DNA of 64,000 nucleotides from Porticoccaceae bacterium (GTDB lineage Bacteria; Pseudomonadota; Gammaproteobacteria; Pseudomonadales; Porticoccaceae): NCBI GenBank assembly GCA_026005035.1, contig BPKH01000001.1, positions 62,001 to 126,000 of the forward strand, read 5' to 3'. Shown piece by piece: positions 1 to 7,105 of this stretch (position 1 is its first letter; each line of letters starts with the position of its first letter). The notes under the pieces were generated by a model. It saw only the letters and a program-made list of their open reading frames with translations, ran no database searches and was not told where the DNA came from. The position numbers and the translations under genes were made by a program.

Positions 1-96
1 GCGACCGCCGCCCCGGGCCAGCCGACGGGCTTCGTCCAAGGCGATGGCACCGCCCAACAAACCACTGACGATGAGCATGAGATAGGTGATGGCCAT
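1..96 (-). CDS. Small membrane protein, N-terminal fragment
   Basis: The first 32 codons of a minus-strand gene run off the left edge of the window. The start is ATG at 96, preceded by a GGAAGCGGAG ribosome site about 8 bases upstream. The peptide begins MAITYLMLIVSGLLGG and has one hydrophobic segment (about residues 4-19) followed by a basic stretch (DEARRLARGGG), as in a short membrane-anchored protein. I do not recognise the family. Upstream lies an AT-rich promoter region that shares an 18-bp repeat with the candidate small RNA gene at 288-372, so the two may be co-regulated. Confidence 0.5.
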   Translation of the reverse strand, partial: MAITYLMLIVSGLLGGAIALDEARRLARGGGR

Positions 97-129
97 GGGC
101 GCCTCCGCTTCCAGATCCTGTTGGCGAAA

Positions 130-174
130 ACCTTAGCAGCCGCGCACTCATGATTGAAATGTATTGTTATCATT
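130..174 (-). promoter_or_regulatory. Putative promoter/operator, copy 1 of an 18-bp repeat
   Basis: An AT-rich island in a 70% GC background lies upstream of the gene at 96. It contains TCATGATTGAAATGTATT (plus-strand text, 148-165), repeated exactly at 397-414. On the minus strand, 156-174 matches the 19-base Fur consensus at 11 of 19 positions by my count. A weak -10 (TAAGGT, 135-130) sits 13 bases downstream of the repeat, the same offset as in copy 2. Regulator identity is inference. Confidence 0.4.
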
Positions 175-287
175 TTATACATAAATTTTATTCATGTTAT
201 GCCGCCGCGAACCGGCCGCCGTCGACGTCCTCGCTCGCCCGCAAAGCGGGCCGTCCCGCCTTCCGCTGGACCCGCGAAACGGAGCAA

Positions 288-372
288 AACAAAAAAAGAG
301 GAGCCCAAGGGCTCCTCAAGGCTTTTCCAGGGGGGTAGGAACTGTGAAGGTCCGCTTGGGATCGCCTTCACG
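288..372 (-). ncRNA. Candidate trans-acting small RNA (about 85 nt)
   Basis: No credible protein is encoded here, but the minus strand has the layout of a small RNA gene. A -10-like TATAGT lies at 384-379. The predicted 5' end at about 372 starts directly with a 7-bp hairpin (GTGAAGG at 371-365 pairing with CCTTCAC at 350-344). A C-rich single-stranded stretch follows (343-318, with CCTACCCCCCTGG), complementary in kind to Shine-Dalgarno sequences. It ends in a strong intrinsic terminator (317-291). Size and order resemble RyhB/PrrF-type RNAs, and a Fur-like motif overlaps the promoter. A GTG-started 62-codon frame overlaps it but is basic and unlike any family I know. Family assignment is not possible from sequence alone. 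Confidence 0.45.
291..317 (-). terminator. Strong intrinsic terminator
   Basis: Read on the minus strand, GAGGAGCC, loop CTTG, then GGCTCCTC form an 8-bp stem (317-298) followed at once by seven T (297-291) and four more after one G. It is 190 bases beyond tRNA-Cys, so it more likely ends the candidate small RNA that starts near 372, although it would also stop read-through from the pgsA/tRNA operon. Confidence 0.8.
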
Positions 373-378
373 AACAAC

Positions 379-430
379 ACTATAGCGGCTGCCCTTTCAT
401 GATTGAAATGTATTATTTTTATTTTTTGAA
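379..430 (-). promoter_or_regulatory. Putative promoter/operator of the small RNA, copy 2 of the repeat
   Basis: The 18-bp repeat occurs again at 397-414. On the minus strand, 405-423 matches the Fur consensus GATAATGATAATCATTATC at 12 of 19 positions by my count. TATAGT (384-379) lies 13 bases downstream of the repeat. No good -35 hexamer is visible (TTCAAT at 17 bp spacing). Confidence 0.4.
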
Positions 431-510
431 TAACTTAGGTTCATGAATTGGAGGGACAAACGGCGACCGCCTTGGGCCGAAAGCGGTTGCCGTTCTCGTC
501 AGGGGGAAAT

Positions 511-584
511 TGGAGGCGCGGGTCGGAATCGAACCGGCGTATACGGAGTTGCAGTCCGCTGCATCACCACTCTGCCACCGCGCC
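511..584 (-). tRNA. tRNA-Cys (GCA)
   Basis: The minus strand folds as a 74-nt cloverleaf. The acceptor arms are GGCGCGG and CCGCGCC with a U discriminator and encoded CCA. The anticodon arm GGA-CTGCAAC-TCC has anticodon GCA, and the T arm is CGCCGGTTCGATTCCGACC-like. It follows pgsA by 66 bases, as tRNA genes do downstream of gacA-uvrC-pgsA in related Gammaproteobacteria. Confidence 0.95.
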
Positions 585-626
585 AAAGCGTGGCTCCAAG
601 GGCCGTGGCGGCCCCGGAGGGGCGGT

Positions 627-655
627 ATTCTAGGAGAAAGCCGCAGCGATTCAAA
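627..655 (-). promoter_or_regulatory. Putative tRNA-Cys promoter
   Basis: TAGAAT (632-627) with TTTGAA 17 bases upstream (655-650) on the minus strand overlaps the end of pgsA and would start transcription near 620, ahead of tRNA-Cys. The -35 is weak. Confidence 0.4.
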
Positions 656-1235
656 GCCCGCCAGGGGGCGGCCTGCGGACGAGGTCGGGCCAGGCCACCT
701 TGAGGTAGACACTGGCCGTCCAAAGGGTGAGCCCCGCCGCCAGGTAGAGAAGTGTCAGGCCGGCAGCGCCAAGGAATCGGGAGGGACCCGCGGCGACGCC
801 GGGTTCGGCCATCAGGAGCATGGCGATGGCCGCCATCTGGAAGGTGGTCTTCACCTTGGCGATGCGCGACACCGCCACGCTGGTCCGGCGGCCGAGTTCG
901 GCCATCCACTCCCGCAGCGCCGAAATCAGGATCTCCCGGCAGATGATCACCATCGCCGGCGCCGCCACCCACAGGGAGGGGCGGCTCTCCACGACCACGA
1001 GCAGCGCCACCGCCACCAGCAGCTTGTCCGCCACCGGGTCGAAAAAAGCGCCGAAGCTGGTTTCCTGGCCCAGGCGGCGCGCCAAGTAGCCGTCGAACCA
1101 ATCGGTGGCCGCCGCCAGCAAGAAGAGCAGGCCGGCGGCCAGGTGGGCGCCCGGCAGGGGCAGGTAGTAGACCACCACCAGGAGGGGAATCAGCGCGATT
1201 CGCAAAAGCGTCAGGCGATTGGGCAGGTTGCACAT
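651..1235 (-). CDS. pgsA: CDP-diacylglycerol--glycerol-3-phosphate 3-phosphatidyltransferase
   Basis: This 194-residue membrane enzyme makes phosphatidylglycerol phosphate from CDP-diacylglycerol and glycerol-3-phosphate, the committed step to phosphatidylglycerol and cardiolipin. The full CDP-alcohol phosphotransferase motif D-x2-DG-x2-AR-x8-G-x3-D-x3-D is present from Asp45 (DWFDGYLARR) to Asp70 (FDPVAD). Four or more hydrophobic segments follow, and the length is normal for the family. The ATG at 1235 gives MCNLPNRLTLLRI, the usual N-terminus. It follows uvrC by 55 bases, the classic gacA-uvrC-pgsA order. Confidence 0.96.
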   Translation of the reverse strand: MCNLPNRLTLLRIALIPLLVVVYYLPLPGAHLAAGLLFLLAAATDWFDGYLARRLGQETSFGAFFDPVADKLLVAVALLVVVESRPSLWVAAPAMVIICREILISALREWMAELGRRTSVAVSRIAKVKTTFQMAAIAMLLMAEPGVAAGPSRFLGAAGLTLLYLAAGLTLWTASVYLKVAWPDLVRRPPPGGL

Positions 1236-1290
1236 GACGGCCCCTTCCAGGTGCCCCGACCGAGGCTCGCGCGGCAGTGTACAACGCCGC

Positions 1291-3114
1291 TCACTCGCCG
1301 TGCAGAGCCGCGTAGATCGCTTCCGCCACCTTGCGGTCGATGCCCGGCACGCGCATCAGGTCGGCCACGCTGGCCCTCGCCACCTCTGCAAAGCCACCGA
1401 AGTGGCCGAGCAGCCGTCGCCGCCGCACCGGCCCCACGCCGGGAATGGCCTCCAGCGGGGAGGTGCGGCGCTTGCGGTCTCGCCGGCGGCGATGGCCGGC
1501 GACGGCGAAGCGGTGGGCCTCGTCGCGCACCTGTTGGACGAGCAGCTGCGCCGCGGAGGGCAGGCGCACCTCGCGGCAGTGCCCGCCGCGGTCCAGATGG
1601 AAGCTCTCCCAGCCGGGCCTGCGGTCGGGACCTTTGGCGACGCCGAGCAGGGGCAGCTCCGCCAGGCCGAGCTCGGCGAGCACTGAGCGCGCCCGCGCCA
1701 CCTGACCCCGCCCGCCGTCCACCAGCAAAAGATCGGGCAGCTTTCCCTCCCCCGCGATGAGCCGGCGAAAGCGACGCCGCAGCGCCTGCGCCAGGGCACC
1801 GTAGTCGTCGCCGGGTGCGACGCCGGCGATGGCGAAGCGCCGGTAATCGGCTTTCACCGGCCCTTCGGCGTCGAACACCACGCAGGAGGCCATGGCTTCC
1901 TCTCCCGCGCTGTGGCTGATGTCGAAGCATTCCAGGCGCCCGATGGGCTTTTCCAGCCCGAGGGCGCGCGCCAGCGCCTCGAGGCGCTCGGCGCCGCGGC
2001 GCGCCGCCGCCAGTCGGCCCTCCAGGTTTTCCCGCGCGGCGCGCTCGGCCAGTTCGCACCAGCGCGCCCGCACCCCCCGGGGGCGGGCCACCACCCGCAG
2101 GCGGCGCCCGCGGCTCGCCTGGAGAGCGGCGGCGATGAGCGATCCCTCGAGGTCCGGCACCCGGCACAGGAGTTCCCGCGGCAGGTCGCGCTCTTGGCCC
2201 AGGTAGTACTGGGACAGGAACTGGGTCAAGAAGAGGGCCGGCGCCTCCTCCAGCGGCAACCGCTGGTGGTAACTGCGCGAGCCCACCACCCGGCCGCCGC
2301 GCACGTAGAGGAAGTGGACGCAGGCGTCGTTCCCCTCCAGGGCCGCGCCCACCACGTCCACGTCGCCGCCACGGGCCTCCACCACCTGCTGGCGCTGCAA
2401 CTCCCGCAGGGCCGCCAGCTGGTCGCGGAGGGCCGCCGCCCGCTCGAATTCCAGCGACTCGGCGGCCTCGGCCATGCGCCGCTCGAGGTCGCGCAAGACG
2501 CGATCGCTTCTGCCCTCGAGAAAGAGCCGGGTGTACTCCACGTCGCGGGCGTAGTCCGCCTCCGCCACCAGGCCCACGCAGGGAGCGGTGCAGCGCCGGA
2601 TCTGGTACTGCAGACAGGGACGGGTGCGGTTGCGGAACACCGAGTCCTCGCACTGCCGGACGCGGAAGGTCTTCTGGAGGAAGACCAGGCTCTCGCGCAC
2701 CGCCGCCGCGCTGGGATAGGGGCCGAAATAGCGCCCCGGCGCCCGCTTGGCGCCCCGGTGCAGGGCGAGGCGCGGAAAGGGCTCGCCCTCCGACAGGTAC
2801 AGATAAGGGTAGGACTTGTCGTCGCGCAGCAGGACGTTGTAGGGCGGGCGGTACTGCTTGATCAGGTTCTGTTCGAGGATCAGCGCCTCGGTCTCCGAAT
2901 CGGTGACCGTCACCTGCACTGAGGCGATGCGCTCCACCAGGGCGCGCGTCTTGGGCGGCAGCGCGCGGCTTTGGAAGTAGCTCGACACCCGCTGGCGCAG
3001 ATCCCGCGCCTTGCCCACGTAGAGCACCTTCCCCTCGGCGTCGAGCATCTGGTAGACGCCGGGGCGGCGCGTGAGGGTGCGCAGAAAGGGCTTGGGATCG
3101 AAGGGTTCGGTCAC
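1291..3114 (-). CDS. uvrC: Excinuclease ABC subunit C
   Basis: UvrC makes both incisions around a lesion in nucleotide excision repair after loading by UvrB. The 607-residue product has the GIY-YIG nuclease at the N-terminus (PGVYQML...YVGKARDL, about residues 14-45), a UVR domain near 205-235, the RNase H-like 3' half (ECFDISHSAGE) and C-terminal helix-hairpin-helix repeats (LEAIPGVGPVRRRRLL). I chose GTG at 3114, which follows an AGGAGG site and overlaps the gacA stop by four bases (GTGA). A longer open frame upstream is only read-through over gacA in another frame. Translation is probably coupled to gacA. Confidence 0.96.
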   Translation of the reverse strand: MTEPFDPKPFLRTLTRRPGVYQMLDAEGKVLYVGKARDLRQRVSSYFQSRALPPKTRALVERIASVQVTVTDSETEALILEQNLIKQYRPPYNVLLRDDKSYPYLYLSEGEPFPRLALHRGAKRAPGRYFGPYPSAAAVRESLVFLQKTFRVRQCEDSVFRNRTRPCLQYQIRRCTAPCVGLVAEADYARDVEYTRLFLEGRSDRVLRDLERRMAEAAESLEFERAAALRDQLAALRELQRQQVVEARGGDVDVVGAALEGNDACVHFLYVRGGRVVGSRSYHQRLPLEEAPALFLTQFLSQYYLGQERDLPRELLCRVPDLEGSLIAAALQASRGRRLRVVARPRGVRARWCELAERAARENLEGRLAAARRGAERLEALARALGLEKPIGRLECFDISHSAGEEAMASCVVFDAEGPVKADYRRFAIAGVAPGDDYGALAQALRRRFRRLIAGEGKLPDLLLVDGGRGQVARARSVLAELGLAELPLLGVAKGPDRRPGWESFHLDRGGHCREVRLPSAAQLLVQQVRDEAHRFAVAGHRRRRDRKRRTSPLEAIPGVGPVRRRRLLGHFGGFAEVARASVADLMRVPGIDRKVAEAIYAALHGE

Positions 3115-3761
3115 ACCACCTCCTTGGGATCCACCAGACCGTGCTTGACGGCCAACAACGCCAATTCGACGTCGTTGTGGACCCCGAGTTTCTCGTACAG
3201 GCGATACTTGTGGGTAGCCACCGTCTTGGCGCTCAGGTGGAGCAGGCGGGCCACATCCTGGGTGCGATGCCCGCTGGCGACCATCAACGCCACCTGGAGC
3301 TCCCGCTCGGACAGGCGAGCGAAGGGGGAGGCGGCCCCTTGGGCGGCCAGCTCCCAAGACAGAAGCGACCCGGCGATGCGCGGGCTGACGTACAGGCCAC
3401 CGCCGACCACTGCCTCGAGGGCGGTGGCGATCTCCTCGGCGCTGGCGTCCTTGGTGATATAGCCCGCCACGCCCGCCTTGAGCAGTCGGCGCGGGTGGAC
3501 GTCGTCGCAGACGGCGGTGACGATCACCACCCGGCTGCGGCTGCCCGAGGCGATCAGCCGGCGGGTCGCCTCCACACCCCCCATGCCCGGCATGCGAATG
3601 TCCATCAGCACCACGTCGGGATCCAGGCGGCGCACCTGTTCGAGGGCCTCCTCGCCGCTGCCCGCCTGGCCGAGCACCACGACGCCGGGGATCTCCTCCA
3701 GGGTGCTGCACAGCCCGATCCTCACCAGGGGATGGTCGTCCACCACCAACACCGAAATCAC
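3111..3761 (-). CDS. gacA: Response regulator GacA/UvrY
   Basis: This 216-residue LuxR-type response regulator has an N-terminal receiver with acidic pocket DD at residues 8-9, phosphoacceptor Asp54 (VLMDIRMPGM), the conserved Lys in GYITKDA, and a C-terminal LuxR helix-turn-helix (about 149-208, LSERELQVALMVASGHRTQD). Its position directly upstream of uvrC identifies it as GacA/UvrY, which with sensor GacS/BarA activates small RNAs that titrate CsrA. CsrA is encoded at 57357; no GacS is in the window. The start is GTG at 3761, overlapping the alkB stop by four bases (GTGA). Confidence 0.93.
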   Translation of the reverse strand: MISVLVVDDHPLVRIGLCSTLEEIPGVVVLGQAGSGEEALEQVRRLDPDVVLMDIRMPGMGGVEATRRLIASGSRSRVVIVTAVCDDVHPRRLLKAGVAGYITKDASAEEIATALEAVVGGGLYVSPRIAGSLLSWELAAQGAASPFARLSERELQVALMVASGHRTQDVARLLHLSAKTVATHKYRLYEKLGVHNDVELALLAVKHGLVDPKEVV

Positions 3762-4367
3762 GCCCGAGACCTCCAGTGGCGGCGAAAGGTGACGCTGATC
3801 CGCTCGCCGCAGGGATGGCGCTCCTTGGGAACGCGGTGCTGCCAGTGACGCTGCAGCGCCCCGGCCATCAGCAGCAGGGAGCCGGAGGGAAGTTCGAGGG
3901 CGAAGCGCACCCGGTGGTCGTCTTTGCGCCGCAACTCGAACCTGCGCGTCTCGCCCAGGCTGAGGGCGGCCACCACCGGCTCCGGTCCGAGCTCCCGCTC
4001 GTCGTCGGCGTGCCAGTCCACCGAGTCGCGCTCGTCGCGGTAGAGGTTGAGGAGGGCGCAGTCGAAGCGCTCGCCGGTGGCCTCCTCAACCCGGGCGCGC
4101 AACCAGGCGAGGGCGGGGGAAAAAGGGGCGGCGGACGAGGCGCGTCCCCGAGTAGCCGTACTCCCGCCCCGGCTCACCGTACCAGGCGTTGAGGCGGGGC
4201 ACTTCGAGCCAGCGCCCGGCGATGCGGATGCGGCTCCTCTCCCAGTGGGCGCGCCGGCGCAGGGCGCGGAAGGCGCAGCCAGCCCGCTCCGGCGACAGGA
4301 AGGCCGGCCACCAGCGCAACTCGCCGCCCGGCAGCAGGATCCGCTCGCCGGCGGTTTCAACGAGCAT
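3758..4367 (-). CDS. alkB: AlkB-like 2-oxoglutarate/Fe(II) dioxygenase, frameshifted
   Basis: AlkB-family enzymes oxidatively demethylate alkylated bases. The N-terminal half (MLVETAGERILLPGGELRWW, to RLNAWYGEPGREYGYSG) and the C-terminal half (SPALAWLRARVEE onward) lie in different frames. The break is at a run of five A on the plus strand (4120-4124). Removing one base joins them as RRPFSPALAW and gives 202 residues, normal for AlkB. The iron ligands are visible in the C-terminal half: His-x-Asp (DWHADDE) and a distal His (RHWQHRVPKE), with the 2-oxoglutarate Arg in RISVTFR. ATG at 4367 overlaps the murB stop by 11 bases. Sequencing error or a real mutation are both possible. Confidence 0.85.
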
Positions 4368-5412
4368 CTCCACTATCTCCGACCCCCACGGGCACCGCCT
4401 CGAGCTCCAGGGCCACGCCGCAGCGCGCCTCCACGTCGGCGGCCAGCTCCGCGGCGAAGGCCACCAGCCCCTCACCGGTGCCTCCGCCCAGGTGGACGAG
4501 CACCAAGGGTTGCCGATCATGCACCGCATAGGAGCCGCACCGCCGCCCCTTCCACCCCAGCCGGTCGAGGAGCCAAGCGGCGGGAACCTTTACCCGCCCG
4601 TCACCGGTGGGAAAGCGCGGCAGCCCGGGCCAGCGGCGGGCGAGCAGCGCCGCCTGGCGCTCGTCCAGGAGGGGGTTTTTGAAAAAGCTGCCGGCGTTGG
4701 GCAGCTCGGCCGGATCGGGCAGCTTGGCGCGGCGCAGCGCCGCCACCGCCCGGGCGACCGCCCGCGGGTCCGCGGGGCGCCCGGCCAGGGCCGCGGCCAC
4801 CTCGGGGTGGGAGAGGTTGACGGCGGGCGTGCGCGACAGGCGCAGAAACACCCGCCAGATCACCGTCCGGCCGCGCAGCTCGCGGCGGAAGAGGGAGTCC
4901 CGGTAGGCCAGGCCGCAGGCCGCGGCGGGCAGGAAGCGCAGCCGCCCGCTGGCCACATCCACCACCTCCACCCCCACCAGGCGATCGGCCAACTCCACGC
5001 CGTAGGCGCCGATGTTCTGAATGGGAGCAGCCCCCACGGTGCCCGGAATGGCGGTGAGGTTCTCGAGGCCGTACCAGCCCTCCGCCAGGGTCTCCTCCAC
5101 CAAATTCGCCCAGGACTCCCCCGCCGCCACCGCCAGTACCAAGGAGTCGCCATCGCCGTCCACCCGCTCCCGGCCGCGGTTGGCCATCTGGATCACGAGT
5201 CCCGGCACGCGGGAGAGAAAGACGGTGTTGGAGCCCGCCCCCAACACCGTGATCGGCAGGTCGCGCGCGGCGGCGAAAGCGAGGGCCTCCCGCAGCGCCC
5301 CCAGGGTGGCCACCCGGCAAAAGTAGTCCGCCCGCGCCGGCAGGCGCAGGGTGTTGGCGCCCTCCAGGGAAACGTCGGTGGCGATGGCGAGTCGGCCTTC
5401 AGCGCAGGTCAT
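4357..5412 (-). CDS. murB: UDP-N-acetylenolpyruvoylglucosamine reductase
   Basis: MurB reduces UDP-GlcNAc-enolpyruvate to UDP-MurNAc with NADPH and FAD, the second committed step of peptidoglycan synthesis. The FAD-binding core has VLGAGSNTVF and NLTAIPGTVGAAPIQNIGAYG. YRDSLFR and NAGSFFKNP (the catalytic Ser loop) follow, as in the long E. coli-type MurB. I chose ATG at 5412 (MTCAEGRLAIATDVSLEGANTLRL, 351 residues), which overlaps the ptp stop by 14 bases. A GTG at 5445 would add 11 residues and is less likely. Confidence 0.95.
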   Translation of the reverse strand: MTCAEGRLAIATDVSLEGANTLRLPARADYFCRVATLGALREALAFAAARDLPITVLGAGSNTVFLSRVPGLVIQMANRGRERVDGDGDSLVLAVAAGESWANLVEETLAEGWYGLENLTAIPGTVGAAPIQNIGAYGVELADRLVGVEVVDVASGRLRFLPAAACGLAYRDSLFRRELRGRTVIWRVFLRLSRTPAVNLSHPEVAAALAGRPADPRAVARAVAALRRAKLPDPAELPNAGSFFKNPLLDERQAALLARRWPGLPRFPTGDGRVKVPAAWLLDRLGWKGRRCGSYAVHDRQPLVLVHLGGGTGEGLVAFAAELAADVEARCGVALELEAVPVGVGDSGDAR

Positions 5413-5881
5413 GGTGGCGCAGGTGGCGGAGTAGCCCCTCGGCACCCCGCTCGATCAGGTCCAGGACGCGCTCGAAGCCCGCCGGACCGCCCCCGTAGGG
5501 ATCGGGCACCTCCTCGAGACCGCGCACCCCGGCGAAATCCAGAAACAACCCCAGGTGACCGGTGAAGCCGGGCGGCTTGAAGGCCTCCAGCGCCGCCAGA
5601 TTGTGCCGGTCCATGGCCAGCAGGTAGTCGAACCGCTCGAAGTCGGCCGGCTCCACCTGGCGGGCGCGGAGGTGGCCGATCTCATAGCCGCGCGCGCGGG
5701 CGGCGGCGACGGCGCGCGGATCCGGGGGCTTGCCCACGTGCCAGGGACCGGTGCCGGCGGAGTCGACGCGCAGCCGATGGGCGAGCCCCGCCTCGGCCGC
5801 CAGGCGCTCGAACACCCCCTCGGCGGTGGGCGAGCGGCAGATGTTGCCGAGACAGACGAACAGCACCCCCACCGGCTTCAC
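5399..5881 (-). CDS. Low-molecular-weight protein-tyrosine phosphatase
   Basis: The 160-residue product has the P-loop Cys10-x5-Arg16-Ser (CLGNICRSPTAEG) and the general-acid Asp in PDPYGGG near the C-terminus, both required in this phosphatase family. Such genes commonly sit between kdsB and murB in Gammaproteobacteria. The natural substrate is unknown; relatives act on bacterial tyrosine kinases or arginine phosphate. The start is GTG at 5881, overlapping the kdsB stop by four bases (GTGA). The 277-residue open frame reading from further upstream is kdsB in another frame. Confidence 0.92.
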   Translation of the reverse strand: MKPVGVLFVCLGNICRSPTAEGVFERLAAEAGLAHRLRVDSAGTGPWHVGKPPDPRAVAAARARGYEIGHLRARQVEPADFERFDYLLAMDRHNLAALEAFKPPGFTGHLGLFLDFAGVRGLEEVPDPYGGGPAGFERVLDLIERGAEGLLRHLRHHDLR

Positions 5882-6648
5882 CGCGCGCCCTCCAAAAGTC
5901 TCCGCACCCGCTCGAGATCCGCCGGCGTGTCCACCCCCGCCGGCACCGCCTCGCAGGCGTCCACCACCAGGAGCGGCACGCCGTGGTGGAGAAAGCGCAA
6001 CTGCTCGAGGCACTCCAGCGACTCCAGGGGAGCCGGCGGCCAACCGACGAAGCGCTCGAGCGCCTCCCGGCGATAGGCATACAGCCCCAAATGGCGCAGC
6101 GGGCGGGCCGCCGCCGGCCACTCCACCGGAGGCGCCTCGGGGCGGTCGCGCCACCAGGGGATCGGCGCTCGACTGAAGTAGAGGGCGAAGCCCCGCGCGT
6201 CCCGCACCACCTTGACCACGTTGGGATCCCAAAGCGCCTCGCGGCTCGCCAGCGGCTCGGCCACCGTCGCCGCGGCGATCCCAGAGTCGGCGGCGAGCGC
6301 CGCGGCCAGCTGGGCGATCACCCGGGGGGGCACCAGGGGCTCGTCCCCCTGGACGTTGACCACCACCGCCTCGGGGGGCAGGTCGAGCCGCCGCACCGCC
6401 TCCAGGACGCGGTCACTGCCCGAGGGGTGATCGGCGGCGGTGAGCAGCGCCTCACCCCCAGCGCGCGCCACCGCCTCGGCGACGGCCTCGTGGTCGGTCG
6501 CCACCACCACCCGGGCGGCGCCGCTGGCCCGCGCCCGCTCCCAGACGTGGACCACCAGCGGCCGGCCGGCGATCTCGGCGAGCGGCTTGCGGGGCAGGCG
6601 CGTGGAGCCCAGCCGGGCGGGAATGACAACGGTGAAAAGTGGCGCCAT
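5878..6648 (-). CDS. kdsB: 3-deoxy-manno-octulosonate cytidylyltransferase
   Basis: KdsB activates Kdo to CMP-Kdo for lipopolysaccharide inner core synthesis, implying an outer membrane with LPS. The 256-residue product starts MAPLFTVVIPARLGSTRLPRKPL, the signature nucleotide-binding N-terminus, and contains VVVNVQGDEPL and YFSRAPIPWWRD, both diagnostic. I chose ATG at 6648, 31 bases after exbD, because upstream in-frame Met codons only add unrelated residues. In many relatives msbA, lpxK and a Trm112-like gene lie between exbD and kdsB; here they are missing from this spot. Confidence 0.95.
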   Translation of the reverse strand: MAPLFTVVIPARLGSTRLPRKPLAEIAGRPLVVHVWERARASGAARVVVATDHEAVAEAVARAGGEALLTAADHPSGSDRVLEAVRRLDLPPEAVVVNVQGDEPLVPPRVIAQLAAALAADSGIAAATVAEPLASREALWDPNVVKVVRDARGFALYFSRAPIPWWRDRPEAPPVEWPAAARPLRHLGLYAYRREALERFVGWPPAPLESLECLEQLRFLHHGVPLLVVDACEAVPAGVDTPADLERVRRLLEGAR

Positions 6649-6679
6649 GGAAGATGCTCGCCGCGCAGGAGGGGCCATT

Positions 6680-7105
6680 TTACTGCGCGGGCGCGGCATC
6701 GGGCTCGCGGGTGGCGATGCGCAGCCGGGTCAGGCCGGCGCGGCCAGCGGCGTCCATGGCGGCGACCACCGCCCGGTGGGGCGCCTCGCCGTCGGCGACG
6801 ATGAGCACCGGCTCGTCGGGGCCGAGCGACTCCCGGCGGAGCGCTTCCACCAGGGTCTCCACCCGGCGGTTGACCAGGGCCTTGCCGTTCACCGCGTAGC
6901 TGCCATCCCGCGCCACGCGGATCTCCACCCCCTGCTCCTGGGGAGGCGGCGCCTCGCCCTGGGCCTCGGGCAATTGCAGCTCGAGGCGGGTCTCCCGGGT
7001 AAAGGTGGTGGAGACCATGAAGAAGATGAGCAGCAGAAAGACCACGTCGATGAGCGGCGTGAGGTTCACCTCACCGTCCCGCCGCCGGCGGCGCCGCCCC
7101 TTCAC
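6680..7105 (-). CDS. exbD: ExbD/TolR family biopolymer transporter
   Basis: ExbD/TolR proteins form the rotor or peptidoglycan-contacting part of proton-driven inner-membrane motors that energise TonB or Tol. The 141-residue product has a short basic cytoplasmic N-terminus, one transmembrane helix with the essential Asp (NLTPLIDVVFLLLIFFMV) and a periplasmic domain. The start is GTG at 7105, overlapping the exbB stop (GTGA). As part of a comEC-exbB-exbD-kdsB run it belongs to the conserved housekeeping ExbBD pair; it could serve the TonB receptor at 46435, but no tonB is present. Confidence 0.92.
   Translation of the reverse strand: MKGRRRRRRDGEVNLTPLIDVVFLLLIFFMVSTTFTRETRLELQLPEAQGEAPPPQEQGVEIRVARDGSYAVNGKALVNRRVETLVEALRRESLGPDEPVLIVADGEAPHRAVVAAMDAAGRAGLTRLRIATREPDAAPAQ

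Noticed and set aside
288-372. RsmY/RsmZ-type CsrA-binding RNA
   Set aside because: Only three GGA triplets, one inside the terminator stem, and no GacA activator site upstream; a base-pairing RNA fits better.
148-414. The 18-bp direct repeats as ends of a mobile element or att sites
   Set aside because: No integrase or transposase, no coding capacity between them, and both copies align with promoter elements in the same orientation.
510-1760. Long plus-strand open frame over pgsA and uvrC
   Set aside because: It is antisense to two certain genes and has Arg/Gly/Pro-rich low-complexity content, typical of GC-rich shadow frames.
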